NCBI GenBank assembly: GCA_016278265.1
Contig: JADQCE010000001.1
Span: 310,001-374,000, forward strand
Source of the DNA: Halothiobacillus sp.
GTDB taxonomy: Bacteria > Pseudomonadota > Gammaproteobacteria > Halothiobacillales > Halothiobacillaceae
Reading direction: 5' to 3'
Length of the DNA stretch: 64,000 nucleotides
Numbering within the stretch: the stretch's first letter is position 1; each line of letters opens with the position of its first letter. The translations under genes and the position numbers were made by a program. The notes under the pieces were generated by a model that had not been told where the DNA came from, searched no databases, and worked only from the letters and a program-made list of their open reading frames with translations. Of this stretch, positions 54,323-63,455 are shown in pieces.

Positions 54323-55255
54323 ATGAATATGATTGCAGGGGTGTTTCCGGGGCAGGGTTCCCAGTCGATCGGCATGGCCAGCGGCTGGGGCGAACACGAG
54401 GATATCGCGCAGGCGGTGTTCGATCGCGCGGGCGATGTACTTGGCTACGACCTCTGGGCGCTGGTCGCGGAGGGCGATCCGGCCCAGCTCAACCAGACGG
54501 AACGCACCCAGCCGGCCATGCTGGCCGCCGACGTGGCGGCCTGGCAGATCTGGCGTCACAACGACGGTGCCATGCCTGCCGCGCTGGCCGGGCACAGCCT
54601 GGGAGAGTACGCCGCGCTGGTGGCCGCGCAATCCATCGATTTCGAGGCGGCGGTGGCCCTGGTCGCTCGGCGTGGTCAGCTGATGCAGTCGGCCGTGGCC
54701 GAGGGGCAGGGCGCCATGGCCGCCGTGCTTGGCCTGGAAGACGATGCCGTGCGCGCAGTGTGCGAGAAGGCCCGCGACGGTGAGGTCTGCGAGGCGGTGA
54801 ATTTCAATGCCCCGGGTCAGGTGGTGATTGCCGGTGATCGGGCCGCCGTCGAGCGGGCCGAGGCGATTGCGGGCGAGGAGGGCGCCAAGCGCTTCGTCCT
54901 GCTGCCGGTGAGCGTGCCGTCGCATTCCTCGCTGATGCGCGAGGCCGGCGAACAGATGCGTGCCGAGATCGCACAGGTCGACATTCGCCCCCCGCAGATC
55001 CCCGTGATCCATAACGTGGATGCCCTGACTCACGACAAGCCCGAGGCCATCGCCACCGCATTGGTCGAGCAGCTGTTCCGACCGGTCCAGTGGGTGGCCT
55101 GCGTTCAGGCCATGCAGGCGATGGGTGCCGGCGATCAGGTTGAGTTCGGCCCCGGCAAGGTGCTTACCGGCCTGGCGCGTCGCATCGACCGCAAGATGGG
55201 CGCCAAAGCGGTCTTCGATCAGGCCACGCTGGAAAAGGCGCTGGGCACCGAGTAA
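54323..55255 (+). CDS. fabD: Malonyl-CoA:ACP transacylase FabD
   Basis: FabD loads malonate onto ACP for fatty acid chain extension. The 310-residue protein has VFPGQGSQSIGM, QPAMLAADVAAW, the nucleophile motif GHSLGEYAALVAA, EGQGAMAAVLGL, VNFNAPGQVVIAGD, LPVSVPSHSSLM with the catalytic histidine, and QVEFGPGKVLTGL. An ATG at 54329 is an alternative start with better ribosome-site spacing. In E. coli fabH would precede fabD; here flgL does. Confidence 0.96.
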   Translation: MNMIAGVFPGQGSQSIGMASGWGEHEDIAQAVFDRAGDVLGYDLWALVAEGDPAQLNQTERTQPAMLAADVAAWQIWRHNDGAMPAALAGHSLGEYAALVAAQSIDFEAAVALVARRGQLMQSAVAEGQGAMAAVLGLEDDAVRAVCEKARDGEVCEAVNFNAPGQVVIAGDRAAVERAEAIAGEEGAKRFVLLPVSVPSHSSLMREAGEQMRAEIAQVDIRPPQIPVIHNVDALTHDKPEAIATALVEQLFRPVQWVACVQAMQAMGAGDQVEFGPGKVLTGLARRIDRKMGAKAVFDQATLEKALGTE

Positions 55256-55309
55256 ACCAGGCCACGATCAACCGGGCTACCGAATCAAGAAACATCACGA
55301 GGAATACCC

Positions 55310-56068
55310 ATGTCAGAACAAGCGACCCAATTTGCCAACCTCGACGGCCGTGTTGCCCTGGTGACCGGCGCATCGCGCGGCATCGGCGCGGCCATCGCGG
55401 ATGCCCTGGTGGCAGCCGGCGCGACGGTCATCGGGACGGCTACGTCGGAGAAGGGTGCAGCGGCGATTGGCGAGCGTCTCGGCGAGCATGGCGCCGGCAT
55501 GGCGCTGGACGTGACCGATGGCGCGCAGGTCGATGCGGTGATCAAGGAGATCGAGTCGCGCTTCGGTCCGGTCGCCGTGCTGGTCAACAACGCCGGCATC
55601 ACACGCGACACGCTGCTGATGCGCATGAAGGAAGACGACTGGGATGCGATCATCCAGACCAACCTCACCTCGGTCTTTCGCCTGTCACAGAAGGTCATGC
55701 GTTCGATGGCCAAGGCCCGCTGGGGACGGATCATCTCGATCGCCTCGGTGGTCGGCTCGATGGGCAATGCCGGGCAGACGAACTACGCGGCGGCCAAGGC
55801 GGGCATCATGGGCTTTTCCAAGTCGCTGGCGCGCGAGCTCGGCCCGCGCGGCGTGACCGTCAACGTGGTCGCCCCGGGCTTCATCGAGACCGACATGACC
55901 CGCGATCTGCCGGAAAAACAGAAGGATGCCCTGCTGGGCAACATCCCCAACGGCCGGTTGGGCCAGCCGGAGGAGATCGCCTCGGCGGTACGTTTCCTGG
56001 CCGCCCCGGAAGCCGGTTACATCAACGGTCAGACGATCCACGTCAACGGCGGGATGTACATGGGGTAA
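55310..56068 (+). CDS. fabG: 3-oxoacyl-ACP reductase FabG
   Basis: The 252-residue short-chain dehydrogenase has the NADPH-binding VTGASRGIGAAIADAL, NNAGITRD, and the catalytic SIASVVGSMGNAGQTNYAAAKAG (Ser, Tyr, Lys). VNVVAPGFIETDMT, PNGRLGQPEEIASAVRFLAAPEAGYINGQTIHVNGGMYM follow. It catalyses the first reduction of the elongation cycle. It starts 54 bases after fabD. A promoter for acpP lies after it. Confidence 0.97.
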   Translation: MSEQATQFANLDGRVALVTGASRGIGAAIADALVAAGATVIGTATSEKGAAAIGERLGEHGAGMALDVTDGAQVDAVIKEIESRFGPVAVLVNNAGITRDTLLMRMKEDDWDAIIQTNLTSVFRLSQKVMRSMAKARWGRIISIASVVGSMGNAGQTNYAAAKAGIMGFSKSLARELGPRGVTVNVVAPGFIETDMTRDLPEKQKDALLGNIPNGRLGQPEEIASAVRFLAAPEAGYINGQTIHVNGGMYMG

Positions 56069-56110
56069 GGCCCCGCTTGGGCGGTTCTGAGGACGTCCGG
56101 GCATTTTTAT

Positions 56111-56139
56111 TTGGCCTGCCGGGCGGTTTTCACTAGAAT
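56111..56139 (+). promoter_or_regulatory. Sigma-70 promoter of acpP
   Basis: TTGGCC (56111-56116), 17 bp, TAGAAT (56134-56139). It ends 79 bp before acpP and would give acpP its usual extra expression over fabD and fabG. Confidence 0.7.
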
Positions 56140-56218
56140 GCCGGGCAGTGTTGACCCGGAGTAGCCGGGCCAAAATGTTTAATCGATTAGTGTTTGTACC
56201 AGAAGAGGTTCGATACGA

Positions 56219-56458
56219 ATGAGCACCGTTGAAGAACGCGTCAAGAAGATTGTTGTAGAGCAGTTGGGCGTCAAGGAAGAAGAAGTCACCAACGAAGCTT
56301 CATTCGTTGACGATCTCGGCGCGGATTCCCTCGACACCGTCGAGTTGGTCATGGCCCTGGAAGAAGAGTTCGAGTGTGAAATTCCGGACGAAGACGCCGA
56401 GAAGATCACCACCGTTCAGCAGGCCATCGACTACGTCAACAACCACAAGGACGCCTGA
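56219..56458 (+). CDS. acpP: Acyl carrier protein AcpP
   Basis: The 79-residue acidic protein has the phosphopantetheine site [20 protein letters not shown] (serine 37). It carries acyl intermediates for fatty acid, lipid A and phospholipid synthesis. AGAAGAGG precedes the ATG. It has its own promoter and is followed by hairpins, consistent with an abundant short transcript. Confidence 0.98.
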   Translation: MSTVEERVKKIVVEQLGVKEEEVTNEASFVDDLGADSLDTVELVMALEEEFECEIPDEDAEKITTVQQAIDYVNNHKDA

Positions 56459-56476
56459 TCGGGCCCTTGTGCGTTC

Positions 56477-56547
56477 CACAGGCCGCTGGCCTGTGAGCTG
56501 AAAACCGTGTTTCGGTCTTCCTTTCGGGGGATCGTTCGCGGTTTTTT
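56477..56547 (+). terminator. Tandem hairpins after acpP, probable partial terminator
   Basis: CACAGGCC-GCT-GGCCTGTG (56477-56495) is a perfect eight-pair stem. AAAACCG (56501-56507) pairs with CGGTTTTTT (56539-56547) around a loop of about 30 bases, ending in a T-run. The site would stop much acpP RNA while letting some continue into fabF, about 107 bases downstream. Confidence 0.6.
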
Positions 56548-56653
56548 ACTAAGGGGCTCGGCATGATGCGATCTCCGCTGAGATTCCCTTTGGGTTCGCC
56601 AAGCCAAACGGCAGCCCGCCCGGCCGTCACCCAACGAACTGGAATAGAGCTTC

Positions 56654-57901
56654 ATGAGCAAACGTCGCGTCGTGATCACCGGCCTTGGGCTGGTGACCCC
56701 GCTGGGGAACAACGTCAAGGATTCTTGGGACGGCATTCTTGCCGGCCGGTCGGGTGTGGCCCCCATCGATCGCTTCGATACCGAGAAGATGGCGGTCAAG
56801 TTTGCCGCCACGGTCAAGGATTTCGATCCGACCACCATCATCCCGGCGAAGGACGTGAAAAAGATGGAGCCGTTCATCCACTACGCGATGGGCGCGTCCA
56901 TTGAGGCGATCGAGGACGCGAATCTGATCAGCGATTCGCTCGATCTCGACCGCGTGGGCACGTTCATCGGTTCGGGCATCGGCGGACTCGGCGGCATCGA
57001 GCGCAACACGTTGGCCCTGGAAAACCAGGGGCCGCGTCGCGTCTCGCCGTTCTTCATTCCCGGCGCGATCATCAACATGGCCTCCGGTCAGTTGTCGATC
57101 CGCTATGGATTCCGTGGCCCGAACCTCGCCACGGTCACCGCCTGCACCTCGGGCACCCACAGCATCGGCCAGGCCGCCCGCATGATCTCCTACGGTGATG
57201 CCGACGTAATGATCGCCGGCGGCACCGAGGGGGCTGTTTCGCCGCTGGGCGTGGCAGGCTTTGCTGCGGCGCGCGCACTGTCGACGCGTAACGACGATCC
57301 CCAGCGTGCCTCACGGCCCTGGGACCGTGATCGTGACGGTTTCGTGCTGGGCGAGGGCGCCGGCGTGGTGGTGCTCGAGTCGCTGGAGCATGCCCAGGCT
57401 CGTGGTGCCCACATCTACGGCGAGATTAAGGGCTTCGGCATGAGCGCGGATGCCTATCACATGACCCTGCCGGCAGCCGACGGCGACGGTGCGCATCGCT
57501 GCATGAGGGCGGCCCTCAAGGATGCCGATCTTCAACCGAGCGATCTCGGCTACATCAATGCCCATGGGACCTCCACGCCTGCCGGTGACGGCACCGAGGT
57601 GCAGGCCATCAAGAAGCTCTACGGCGACCAGCCGGTGGCGTGCCCGGTCAGCTCCACCAAGTCGATGACCGGGCACCTGCTCGGCGCGGCCGGTGCGATC
57701 GAGGCCGTGTTCTCGGTGCTCGCCCTGCGCGATCAGGTACTGCCGCCCACGATCAACCTCGACAACCCCTCCGAGGATTGCGATCTCGATTTCGTGCCCC
57801 ACGAGGCGCGTCGTGTCGAAGGCTTCGAGGTGGCGATGTCCAACTCCTTCGGCTTCGGCGGCACTAACGGTACCTTGATCTTCGGCCGCACGATCGACTG
57901 A
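56654..57901 (+). CDS. fabF: 3-oxoacyl-ACP synthase II (FabF)
   Basis: The 415-residue condensing enzyme starts [20 protein letters not shown]. It has the Cys-His-His triad in [28 protein letters not shown] and [21 protein letters not shown], and ends [15 protein letters not shown]. It elongates acyl chains, including the palmitoleate to vaccenate step. Confidence 0.97.
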   Translation: MSKRRVVITGLGLVTPLGNNVKDSWDGILAGRSGVAPIDRFDTEKMAVKFAATVKDFDPTTIIPAKDVKKMEPFIHYAMGASIEAIEDANLISDSLDLDRVGTFIGSGIGGLGGIERNTLALENQGPRRVSPFFIPGAIINMASGQLSIRYGFRGPNLATVTACTSGTHSIGQAARMISYGDADVMIAGGTEGAVSPLGVAGFAAARALSTRNDDPQRASRPWDRDRDGFVLGEGAGVVVLESLEHAQARGAHIYGEIKGFGMSADAYHMTLPAADGDGAHRCMRAALKDADLQPSDLGYINAHGTSTPAGDGTEVQAIKKLYGDQPVACPVSSTKSMTGHLLGAAGAIEAVFSVLALRDQVLPPTINLDNPSEDCDLDFVPHEARRVEGFEVAMSNSFGFGGTNGTLIFGRTID

Positions 57902-58003
57902 TGGACGCGGGGCGACGCTCGAACCAACCGGGCGTTCGTCGGTCCTGCCCGGACCGGCCGCCAATGGATTGCCTCCGTCACACGACCCTCGCGTGAACCG
58001 CCC

Positions 58004-59458
58004 GTGAGCGAGCCTGTCATCCAACGTCTCGAATCGGAGCCGGGCAGGGCGCTGCCCTCGCTCGCCGAGGTGCTGATCGCCGCCGGCAATGACGCCAGCC
58101 ACCTGTTCGAGAGCGTGACTGCCGGCGGCCCTCTGAGCCGTTGGTCGATCCTGTTCTCCGCCGCCGACGAGCGCCTGACCGCGCCAGCCAGGCCGTCAGC
58201 CGATGCACCACGATTTCTCGACGCCTTCCAGCAGGCCATCTCTCGCCGTCAGCCCCTGAACGATGGCTTTGATGCCGCCGACTGGCTGGCGGCCCAGGGC
58301 CTGTCAGCCGCGTTCCCCTTTGTCGGTGGCTGGAGCTTCTTTCTCGCCTACGAGATGGCCGCGGAGATCGAGCCCACGCTCGACCTGCCGCCGTTTGCGC
58401 TGGGGGCCGAGAGTGGCTTTCCGCGCGCGATCGCCGAATATCATCCGGCCGCCCTGGTGCGGGATCACGACACGGGCGAGGACATCGTGGTTCACGATGG
58501 CAGCCCCCGGGGGGCGGCACTGGCCGAGGCACTGAGCGACGCGCGGGCACAGGCACGTGAAGCGGACGGCAGCCATGCGAGGCGTGACGAGGTCGAGCTG
58601 GCCGAATTACAGTCTCCGGCGGGCGCGCCTCACCGCGAGCGGGTGGACCGGGTCCGCGATTACCTGTTCGCCGGTGATGTCTTCCAGGCCAACCTCTCGC
58701 ATGCCTGGCGTTTCAGGCTGGCCACGGGTGTGTTGTCCAAGGCGGTCTACGAGTCGCTTTGTCGGCGCAATCCGGCCCCGTTCGCCGCCTGGTACCGGCA
58801 GTCCGAGGGCGAGATCATCAGTTCCTCCCCCGAGCGGCTCCTGCGCGTGGCCGAGGGCCGTGCCGAGACCCGACCGATTGCCGGCACCCGTCGGCGCGAT
58901 CCGGACCCGCAGCGTGACCAGGAACTGATCGAGCAACTGCGTGCCCACCCCAAGGAACGCGCCGAACACGTCATGCTCATCGATCTCGAGCGCAACGATC
59001 TCGGCCGGGTCTGTGAGCCCGGTTCGGTGCGGGTCGACGAGTTGATGGTGGTCGAGTCCTACGCCCAGGTGCATCACCTGGTCTCGAATATCGTCGGGAG
59101 ACTTCCCGCCACCACTTCGCCACTGGCGGCGCTGGCCGCCTGTTTCCCCGGCGGGACGATCACCGGCTGCCCGAAGGTGCGGTGCATGGAGATCCTTGCC
59201 GAGCTGGAACAAACCGGCCGTGGACCGTACACGGGCAGCCTCGGTTACCTGAGCAATCACGGGCGGCTCGATAGCAATATCCTGATACGCAGCGTGTACC
59301 TCGCCCCCGACGGGCGCGGTGAATTCCGCACCGGCGGCGGCATCGTGGCGGACTCCGACCCGGCGCGTGAACTCGACGAGACCTATCAGAAGGCCCGAGG
59401 CGTACTCGATGCCCTGGGCGGCGAGGCGGCGCTGACCGCCGGGGTGCCGGTCGGATGA
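58004..59458 (+). CDS. pabB: Aminodeoxychorismate synthase component I (PabB)
   Basis: PabB makes 4-amino-4-deoxychorismate for folate. The 484-residue chorismate-binding enzyme has FVGGWSFFLAYEMA, VFQANLSHAWRF, ETRPIAGTRRRD, MLIDLERNDLGRVCEPGSV, CFPGGTITGCPKVRCMEILAELE and GPYTGSLGYLSNHGRLDSNILIR. PIAGT, with alanine, replaces the PIKGT lysine of the E. coli enzyme, so it belongs to the alanine subtype and resembles TrpE there. Overlap with pabC by 4 bases supports PabB over anthranilate synthase. The start is GTG at 58004. Confidence 0.9.
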   Translation: MSEPVIQRLESEPGRALPSLAEVLIAAGNDASHLFESVTAGGPLSRWSILFSAADERLTAPARPSADAPRFLDAFQQAISRRQPLNDGFDAADWLAAQGLSAAFPFVGGWSFFLAYEMAAEIEPTLDLPPFALGAESGFPRAIAEYHPAALVRDHDTGEDIVVHDGSPRGAALAEALSDARAQAREADGSHARRDEVELAELQSPAGAPHRERVDRVRDYLFAGDVFQANLSHAWRFRLATGVLSKAVYESLCRRNPAPFAAWYRQSEGEIISSSPERLLRVAEGRAETRPIAGTRRRDPDPQRDQELIEQLRAHPKERAEHVMLIDLERNDLGRVCEPGSVRVDELMVVESYAQVHHLVSNIVGRLPATTSPLAALAACFPGGTITGCPKVRCMEILAELEQTGRGPYTGSLGYLSNHGRLDSNILIRSVYLAPDGRGEFRTGGGIVADSDPARELDETYQKARGVLDALGGEAALTAGVPVG

Positions 59459-60369
59459 ACCGCGACGAATTGCCCCTGACCGATCGCGGCTGCGCCTTTG
59501 GTGACGGCCTGTTCGAGACCCTGTTCGTCCACGAGGGACGGGTGATCCGGCTTGCCGATCATCTTGCCCGGCTGCGCTTCGGGCTGGCGAGGCTCGGTTT
59601 GCCCGAGCCGTCCGGCGAGCGGTTGCTCGCGGTGCTCGACGAGGTGATCGAGGCAAAGGCGACCGGCGTGTGCAAGCTGATGGTGACGGCCGGCACGGGG
59701 CCCCGAGGTTATCGTCGCCCCGAGCGCCCCGAGTTGACCCTGACCGCCACCTTCGGCCCCTTGCCGCCGCTTCCGGCCGCGCCACTGGCGCTCGACCCGG
59801 TCCCGGTGGCACTGGAGGGTGCGAACGCGCTGCGCGGTCTCAAGCACCTCAATCGGCTGGTACAGGTACTGGCCCAGCAGTCGCTTCCCCGCGGTCGGGT
59901 CGAGGGACTGATGCTGGATCCGGCCGGCCGGGTGGTTTCGGGTACGATGGGCAACCTCTTCTGGCGTGAGCGCGACGGCTGGCATACACCGCCGTTGGTC
60001 GGCGGGGCGATTGCCGGCACGCGTCGCGCCTGGTGGATCGAGACCCTGGGCGCCCGGATCACCCCCTGCGCGCCGGGTCGCCTGGCCTTGGCCGAGACCG
60101 CGTTTCTTTGTAATGCGGTCTCGGCCTGGCGCCCGGTCGCCACGCTGCTCGGACGAGCGCTTGCCGACACCGATGATCCGCCCGTCGACCGACTGGAACG
60201 GGTCGAGGGCTGCTGGCAACCGCCCGGCGTTAGGACGAACCCCTGGCCTGCGACCTTGTCTGAGGCGATGGCCGACACCAGTTGGGGGCGGGGCGCCCTA
60301 CGGGAATTGGCAGCGGAGGGTGAGGCGGCACTCGCACACCCATCATCACGTGAATCGATCGAGAATTAG
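59455..60369 (+). CDS. pabC: Aminodeoxychorismate lyase (PabC)
   Basis: PabC removes pyruvate from aminodeoxychorismate to give p-aminobenzoate. The 304-residue fold-type IV PLP enzyme has DRGCAFGDGLFETLFVHEG, the PLP lysine in ALRGLKHLNRLVQVLAQQ, GRVVSGTMGNLFWRE and ETAFLCNAVSAWRPV. It sits between pabB and mltG, the usual place next to fabF. The start overlaps the pabB stop. The C-terminal tail of about 35 residues is longer than usual. Confidence 0.93.
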   Translation: MNRDELPLTDRGCAFGDGLFETLFVHEGRVIRLADHLARLRFGLARLGLPEPSGERLLAVLDEVIEAKATGVCKLMVTAGTGPRGYRRPERPELTLTATFGPLPPLPAAPLALDPVPVALEGANALRGLKHLNRLVQVLAQQSLPRGRVEGLMLDPAGRVVSGTMGNLFWRERDGWHTPPLVGGAIAGTRRAWWIETLGARITPCAPGRLALAETAFLCNAVSAWRPVATLLGRALADTDDPPVDRLERVEGCWQPPGVRTNPWPATLSEAMADTSWGRGALRELAAEGEAALAHPSSRESIEN

Positions 60370-60378
60370 GAGTTGCGG

Positions 60379-61404
60379 ATGCGGCGAGCCATTGGTGTGT
60401 TCTTGATCTGGGCGGCCGGCATGGGCCTGCTCGCGACCCTGCTCGTCGGGGCAGGAATGGCCATGCATTACTGGCAACAGCCGCTCACTGCCGAGACGAC
60501 CACGCTCACCGTGGAGTCGGGGCAATCCATGCCGACGATCGCCAAGTCCATCCACGAGCTGCAGCCGGCGATTCCGGCCCGGGCGATCGACTGGACCGCC
60601 CGCTTCCGTGGTCAGGCCCGCAAAATCCAGGCGGGTGAGTACGAGGTCCGTCCCGACGAGCGTCTGGCGTCCCTGCTCGATCGCATGGTGGCCGGGGATG
60701 TGATCGAATACCGCTTTACCGTGCCGGAAGGCGTCACCGCGCAGGCGTTTCTCGACCGGTTGGCCGAGGCGCCGCGCATCCGGCGCACGATCGACGAGCT
60801 GGCCCCGCAGGCGGTAATCGAGGCGCTCGATCTGCCCGTGGATCACCTCGAGGGCTGGCTTTATCCCGACACCTACCAGTACCCCGCAGGCACCAGCGAC
60901 CGCGCCATCATTCAGCGTGCCTTCAGCCAGATGCAAGAAGCACTCGATGCGGCCTGGGCGGCGCGTGCCGACGACTTGCCATTGGAAAACCCGTACGAGG
61001 CACTGATCCTCGCCTCGGTGATCGAGAAGGAGACGGGGATCTCAGGCGAGCGCGGCGAAGTCGCCGGCGTGTTCGTCAATCGCCTCAAGCGTGGCATGCG
61101 CCTGCAGACCGACCCCACCGTGATCTACGGCATGGGCGAGGACTACGACGGGCGCCTGTTCAGCCGGCACCTGCGTGAGGACACGCCGTACAATACCTAC
61201 ACGCGCGATGGGTTGCCGCCGACGCCGATCGCCCTGCCTTCGGCCGCCTCGTTGCAGGCCGCGACCCATCCGACGCCCACCGATGCCTTTTACTTCGTTG
61301 CCGACGGCACGGGCGGACACGATTTCTCGCGCACACTGAAGGAACACAACCGTGCCGTGGCACGTTGGCGGGCCCATCAGCGCGAACAGGGAGACCGCCC
61401 ATGA
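60379..61404 (+). CDS. mltG: Endolytic murein transglycosylase MltG
   Basis: MltG cuts nascent peptidoglycan strands at the inner membrane. The 341-residue protein has an N-terminal membrane anchor (AIGVFLIWAAGMGLLATLLVGAGMAM) and a LysM-like part (TLTVESGQSMPTIAKSI...IQAGEYEV). The YceG domain contains FTVPEGVTAQAFLDRLA, LEGWLYPDTYQYPAG, and the catalytic glutamate in LILASVIEKETG. DPTVIYG, YNTYTRDGLPPTPIALPS and FYFVADGTGGHDFS follow. AGGAG precedes the ATG at 60379. The stop overlaps tmk. Confidence 0.95.
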   Translation: MRRAIGVFLIWAAGMGLLATLLVGAGMAMHYWQQPLTAETTTLTVESGQSMPTIAKSIHELQPAIPARAIDWTARFRGQARKIQAGEYEVRPDERLASLLDRMVAGDVIEYRFTVPEGVTAQAFLDRLAEAPRIRRTIDELAPQAVIEALDLPVDHLEGWLYPDTYQYPAGTSDRAIIQRAFSQMQEALDAAWAARADDLPLENPYEALILASVIEKETGISGERGEVAGVFVNRLKRGMRLQTDPTVIYGMGEDYDGRLFSRHLREDTPYNTYTRDGLPPTPIALPSAASLQAATHPTPTDAFYFVADGTGGHDFSRTLKEHNRAVARWRAHQREQGDRP

Positions 61405-62039
61405 TCGAGCCGCGACGTATGCCGCGATTTGTCACCCTCGAGGGGCTGGAAGGGGCAGGCAAGTCGACCGCGATGGACTTCGTCCGCGAATGGTTCGAGG
61501 CACGTGGCGCGACGGTGTTGTGCACCCGCGAACCCGGCGGCACACCGTTGGCCGAGGAGCTGCGCACGGTGCTCAAGACCGTGCGCGAGGAGCCGGTGGC
61601 CGCCTCGACCGAGTTGTTGCTGATGTTCGCCGCCCGCGCCCAACACGTCGAGCGGGTGATCCGTCCGGCCTTGGCCGCCGGCAAGGTGGTGGTCTGCGAC
61701 CGGTTCACCGACTCGACCCGCGCCTACCAGGGAGCCGGCCGCGGCCTGTCGTTGGCGACCATCGACCAGTTGGCCGGGGTGGCGCACTCGGGCTGTGATC
61801 CCGAGCTGACGCTCTGGCTGGATGTGCCGGTGGCGCTCGGCCTCGAGCGGGCGGCGAGCCGCGAGGCCGCGGATCGATTCGAACAGGAGACACTCGCCTT
61901 TTTCGAGCGGGTACGTGGCGGCTTCGAGTCGCTCTGTGAGCGGGAACCGGCACGGGTGCGACGCGTGGATGCCACGCGTCCCCTGGACGAGGTGCGTGGG
62001 CAGATCGAAACCGAATTGGAGGCCGCTCATGGTGGCTGA
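61401..62039 (+). CDS. tmk: Thymidylate kinase
   Basis: The 212-residue kinase phosphorylates dTMP. It has the P-loop LEGLEGAGKST, REPGGTPLAEELR, VVCDRFTDSTRAYQGAGRGL (the DR motif) and the lid region RAASREAADRFEQETLAFFERV. The ATG at 61401 overlaps the mltG stop (ATGA); an upstream in-frame ATG at 61365 lies inside mltG. The end overlaps holB by 11 bases. Confidence 0.96.
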   Translation: MIEPRRMPRFVTLEGLEGAGKSTAMDFVREWFEARGATVLCTREPGGTPLAEELRTVLKTVREEPVAASTELLLMFAARAQHVERVIRPALAAGKVVVCDRFTDSTRAYQGAGRGLSLATIDQLAGVAHSGCDPELTLWLDVPVALGLERAASREAADRFEQETLAFFERVRGGFESLCEREPARVRRVDATRPLDEVRGQIETELEAAHGG

Positions 62040-63078
62040 CACGACAGACGCCAACCTGTCGGGGCTGGCCGAGCAACGGCTGATCAGCGATCCGGCCACC
62101 ATCCGCAGTGCCGGCTGGCTGAACGATGCCTGGTCGCAGCTCGAGCGGATGATTGTCGGCGGGCGCCTGCCGCACGGTCTGCTGCTGCACGGGCGTCTGG
62201 GCGCGCCGATGACGGCCTTGCTCCAGACACTGGCGCGCCGCCTGATCTGTGAGGCACCGGTCGATGGCTGGCCCTGCGGCGAGTGTTCCGCCTGCCGTCA
62301 GGCTGAACAGGGCAGCTTCCCCGACCTGCACCGACTGGCGGATGATCCCGAGCATCGCGATATCCCGGTGGATGCCATTCGGACTTTGATCGACGGGGCG
62401 TTTATCACCCGTTATGGCCGCATGCGGCTGGTGCTGATCGAGCGCATCGAACGACTCAACCGGTCGTCGGGCAATGCCCTGCTCAAGCTCCTGGAAGAAC
62501 CGCCGGAGTCGATGCAGTTTCTCTGCACGGTCGAGCAGGTCGACCGGTTGCTGCCCACGATCCGCTCGCGGTTGCAGCGCATTCGCCTGCGCGAGCCACG
62601 TCCCGAGGAACTAGCTGCGTGGTGGCGTCAGGCCAGTGGGTGTTCGCCCGAGCGGGCCGAGCTGCTGGCGTTCATCGACGATCCCACCCTGGTCGATGGC
62701 ACCGATCCCACGTTCGACTGGCAGGCCGTCACCAGTGCCTGGGTGCGGCTGGCCGAGCAACCCCAATCGCCGCTGGCGCCGATCGCGCCGTGGCTGGCGA
62801 CACCCCGGCCGGTGCTCGCCCGTTGGCTGTTACGGCTCTGGCCGGCGGTGGCACGGCGCCAGGCCGGTCTGTCCGATGTGCTTCCGGCGGCGATCGTGCC
62901 GATGATCGAGCGACTTGCCCGAGCCCACGACAGCGAGCGGTGGCTGGCAGTGCAGACCCGCCTGATCCAGTTCGCCCGCGAGGCCGGGCATCCGCTGCAT
63001 CCCGAGCTGTCGGTGGAGCATCTGGCGCTCGATCTGGTCGACCCACGGCTTGCCCGCCGCCTTGAGCCTGTCGGCTAA
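62029..63078 (+). CDS. holB: DNA polymerase III delta' subunit (HolB)
   Basis: HolB is the clamp-loader subunit that contacts delta. The 349-residue protein has the AAA+ fold, with a P-loop-like region that is not a functional Walker A (LLLHGRLGAPMTALL). The zinc site is CEAPVDGWPCGECSAC. PVDAIRTLIDGAFITRYGRMRLVLIERIERLNRSSGNALLKLLEEPP and IRSRLQRI follow. The TAA stop begins exactly at the left TA of repeat copy C, so the third stop base belongs to the element. Confidence 0.94.
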   Translation: MVADTTDANLSGLAEQRLISDPATIRSAGWLNDAWSQLERMIVGGRLPHGLLLHGRLGAPMTALLQTLARRLICEAPVDGWPCGECSACRQAEQGSFPDLHRLADDPEHRDIPVDAIRTLIDGAFITRYGRMRLVLIERIERLNRSSGNALLKLLEEPPESMQFLCTVEQVDRLLPTIRSRLQRIRLREPRPEELAAWWRQASGCSPERAELLAFIDDPTLVDGTDPTFDWQAVTSAWVRLAEQPQSPLAPIAPWLATPRPVLARWLLRLWPAVARRQAGLSDVLPAAIVPMIERLARAHDSERWLAVQTRLIQFAREAGHPLHPELSVEHLALDLVDPRLARRLEPVG

Positions 63079-63345
63079 GGAAACCCTGCACGAAACGGAT
63101 ATCGCTCTGCGCGCCGGAGCCGGGTAGATGCAAGGCGCTCGCCCGCCGTGGAAGGGTGAGTCCCTTTCCAAGGACGACAACGCAGCAGATGCCCGGCTCA
63201 CGGCGCGCCCCGCGGGGCCTGCCGATCCGCCCGTGCTCCGCGTTGCATCGTCTTGACGTGACCACCGGCACGTCGGCGACAACGCGCCTTGATCACGAAC
63301 GGCTCGACAGGCCAGAGTGACATCCGTTTCGTGCCGAGTTTCCTA
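63076..63345. repeat. MITE-like element, copy C (270 bp, TA-flanked)
   Basis: Imperfect terminal inverted repeats (left GGAAACCCTGCACGAAACGG, right end reading GGAAACTCGGCACGAAACGG) lie next to flanking TA dinucleotides, allowing one extra base on the left. The interior closely matches copy B, including AAGGGTGAGTCCCTTTCCAA, CAACGCAGCAGATGCCCGG and CGCCTTGATCACGAACG. Where B has CTTGGCGAGTCG/CGACTCGCCAAG, C has the changed pair CCTGCCGATCCG/CGGCTCGACAGG, so the arms change together and folding is kept. It contains no gene. The following 110 bases to pilZ hold only the presumed pilZ promoter. Confidence 0.82.
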
Positions 63346-63455
63346 ACTTCGACCGCTCCGCGATTGCCGGTAGACTGTCTAGTAGAATTTCCGCGTTCCG
63401 ATCCGGCGTACCTGATGGCCGGGCCGATCGATACACCGTGACGAGGTAGCGTGCA

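Noticed and set aside
63076-63345. Short frames within repeat copy C (also within copies A and B)
   Set aside because: They arise from the inverted-repeat sequence, differ between copies, and lack ribosome sites, so the elements are treated as non-coding.
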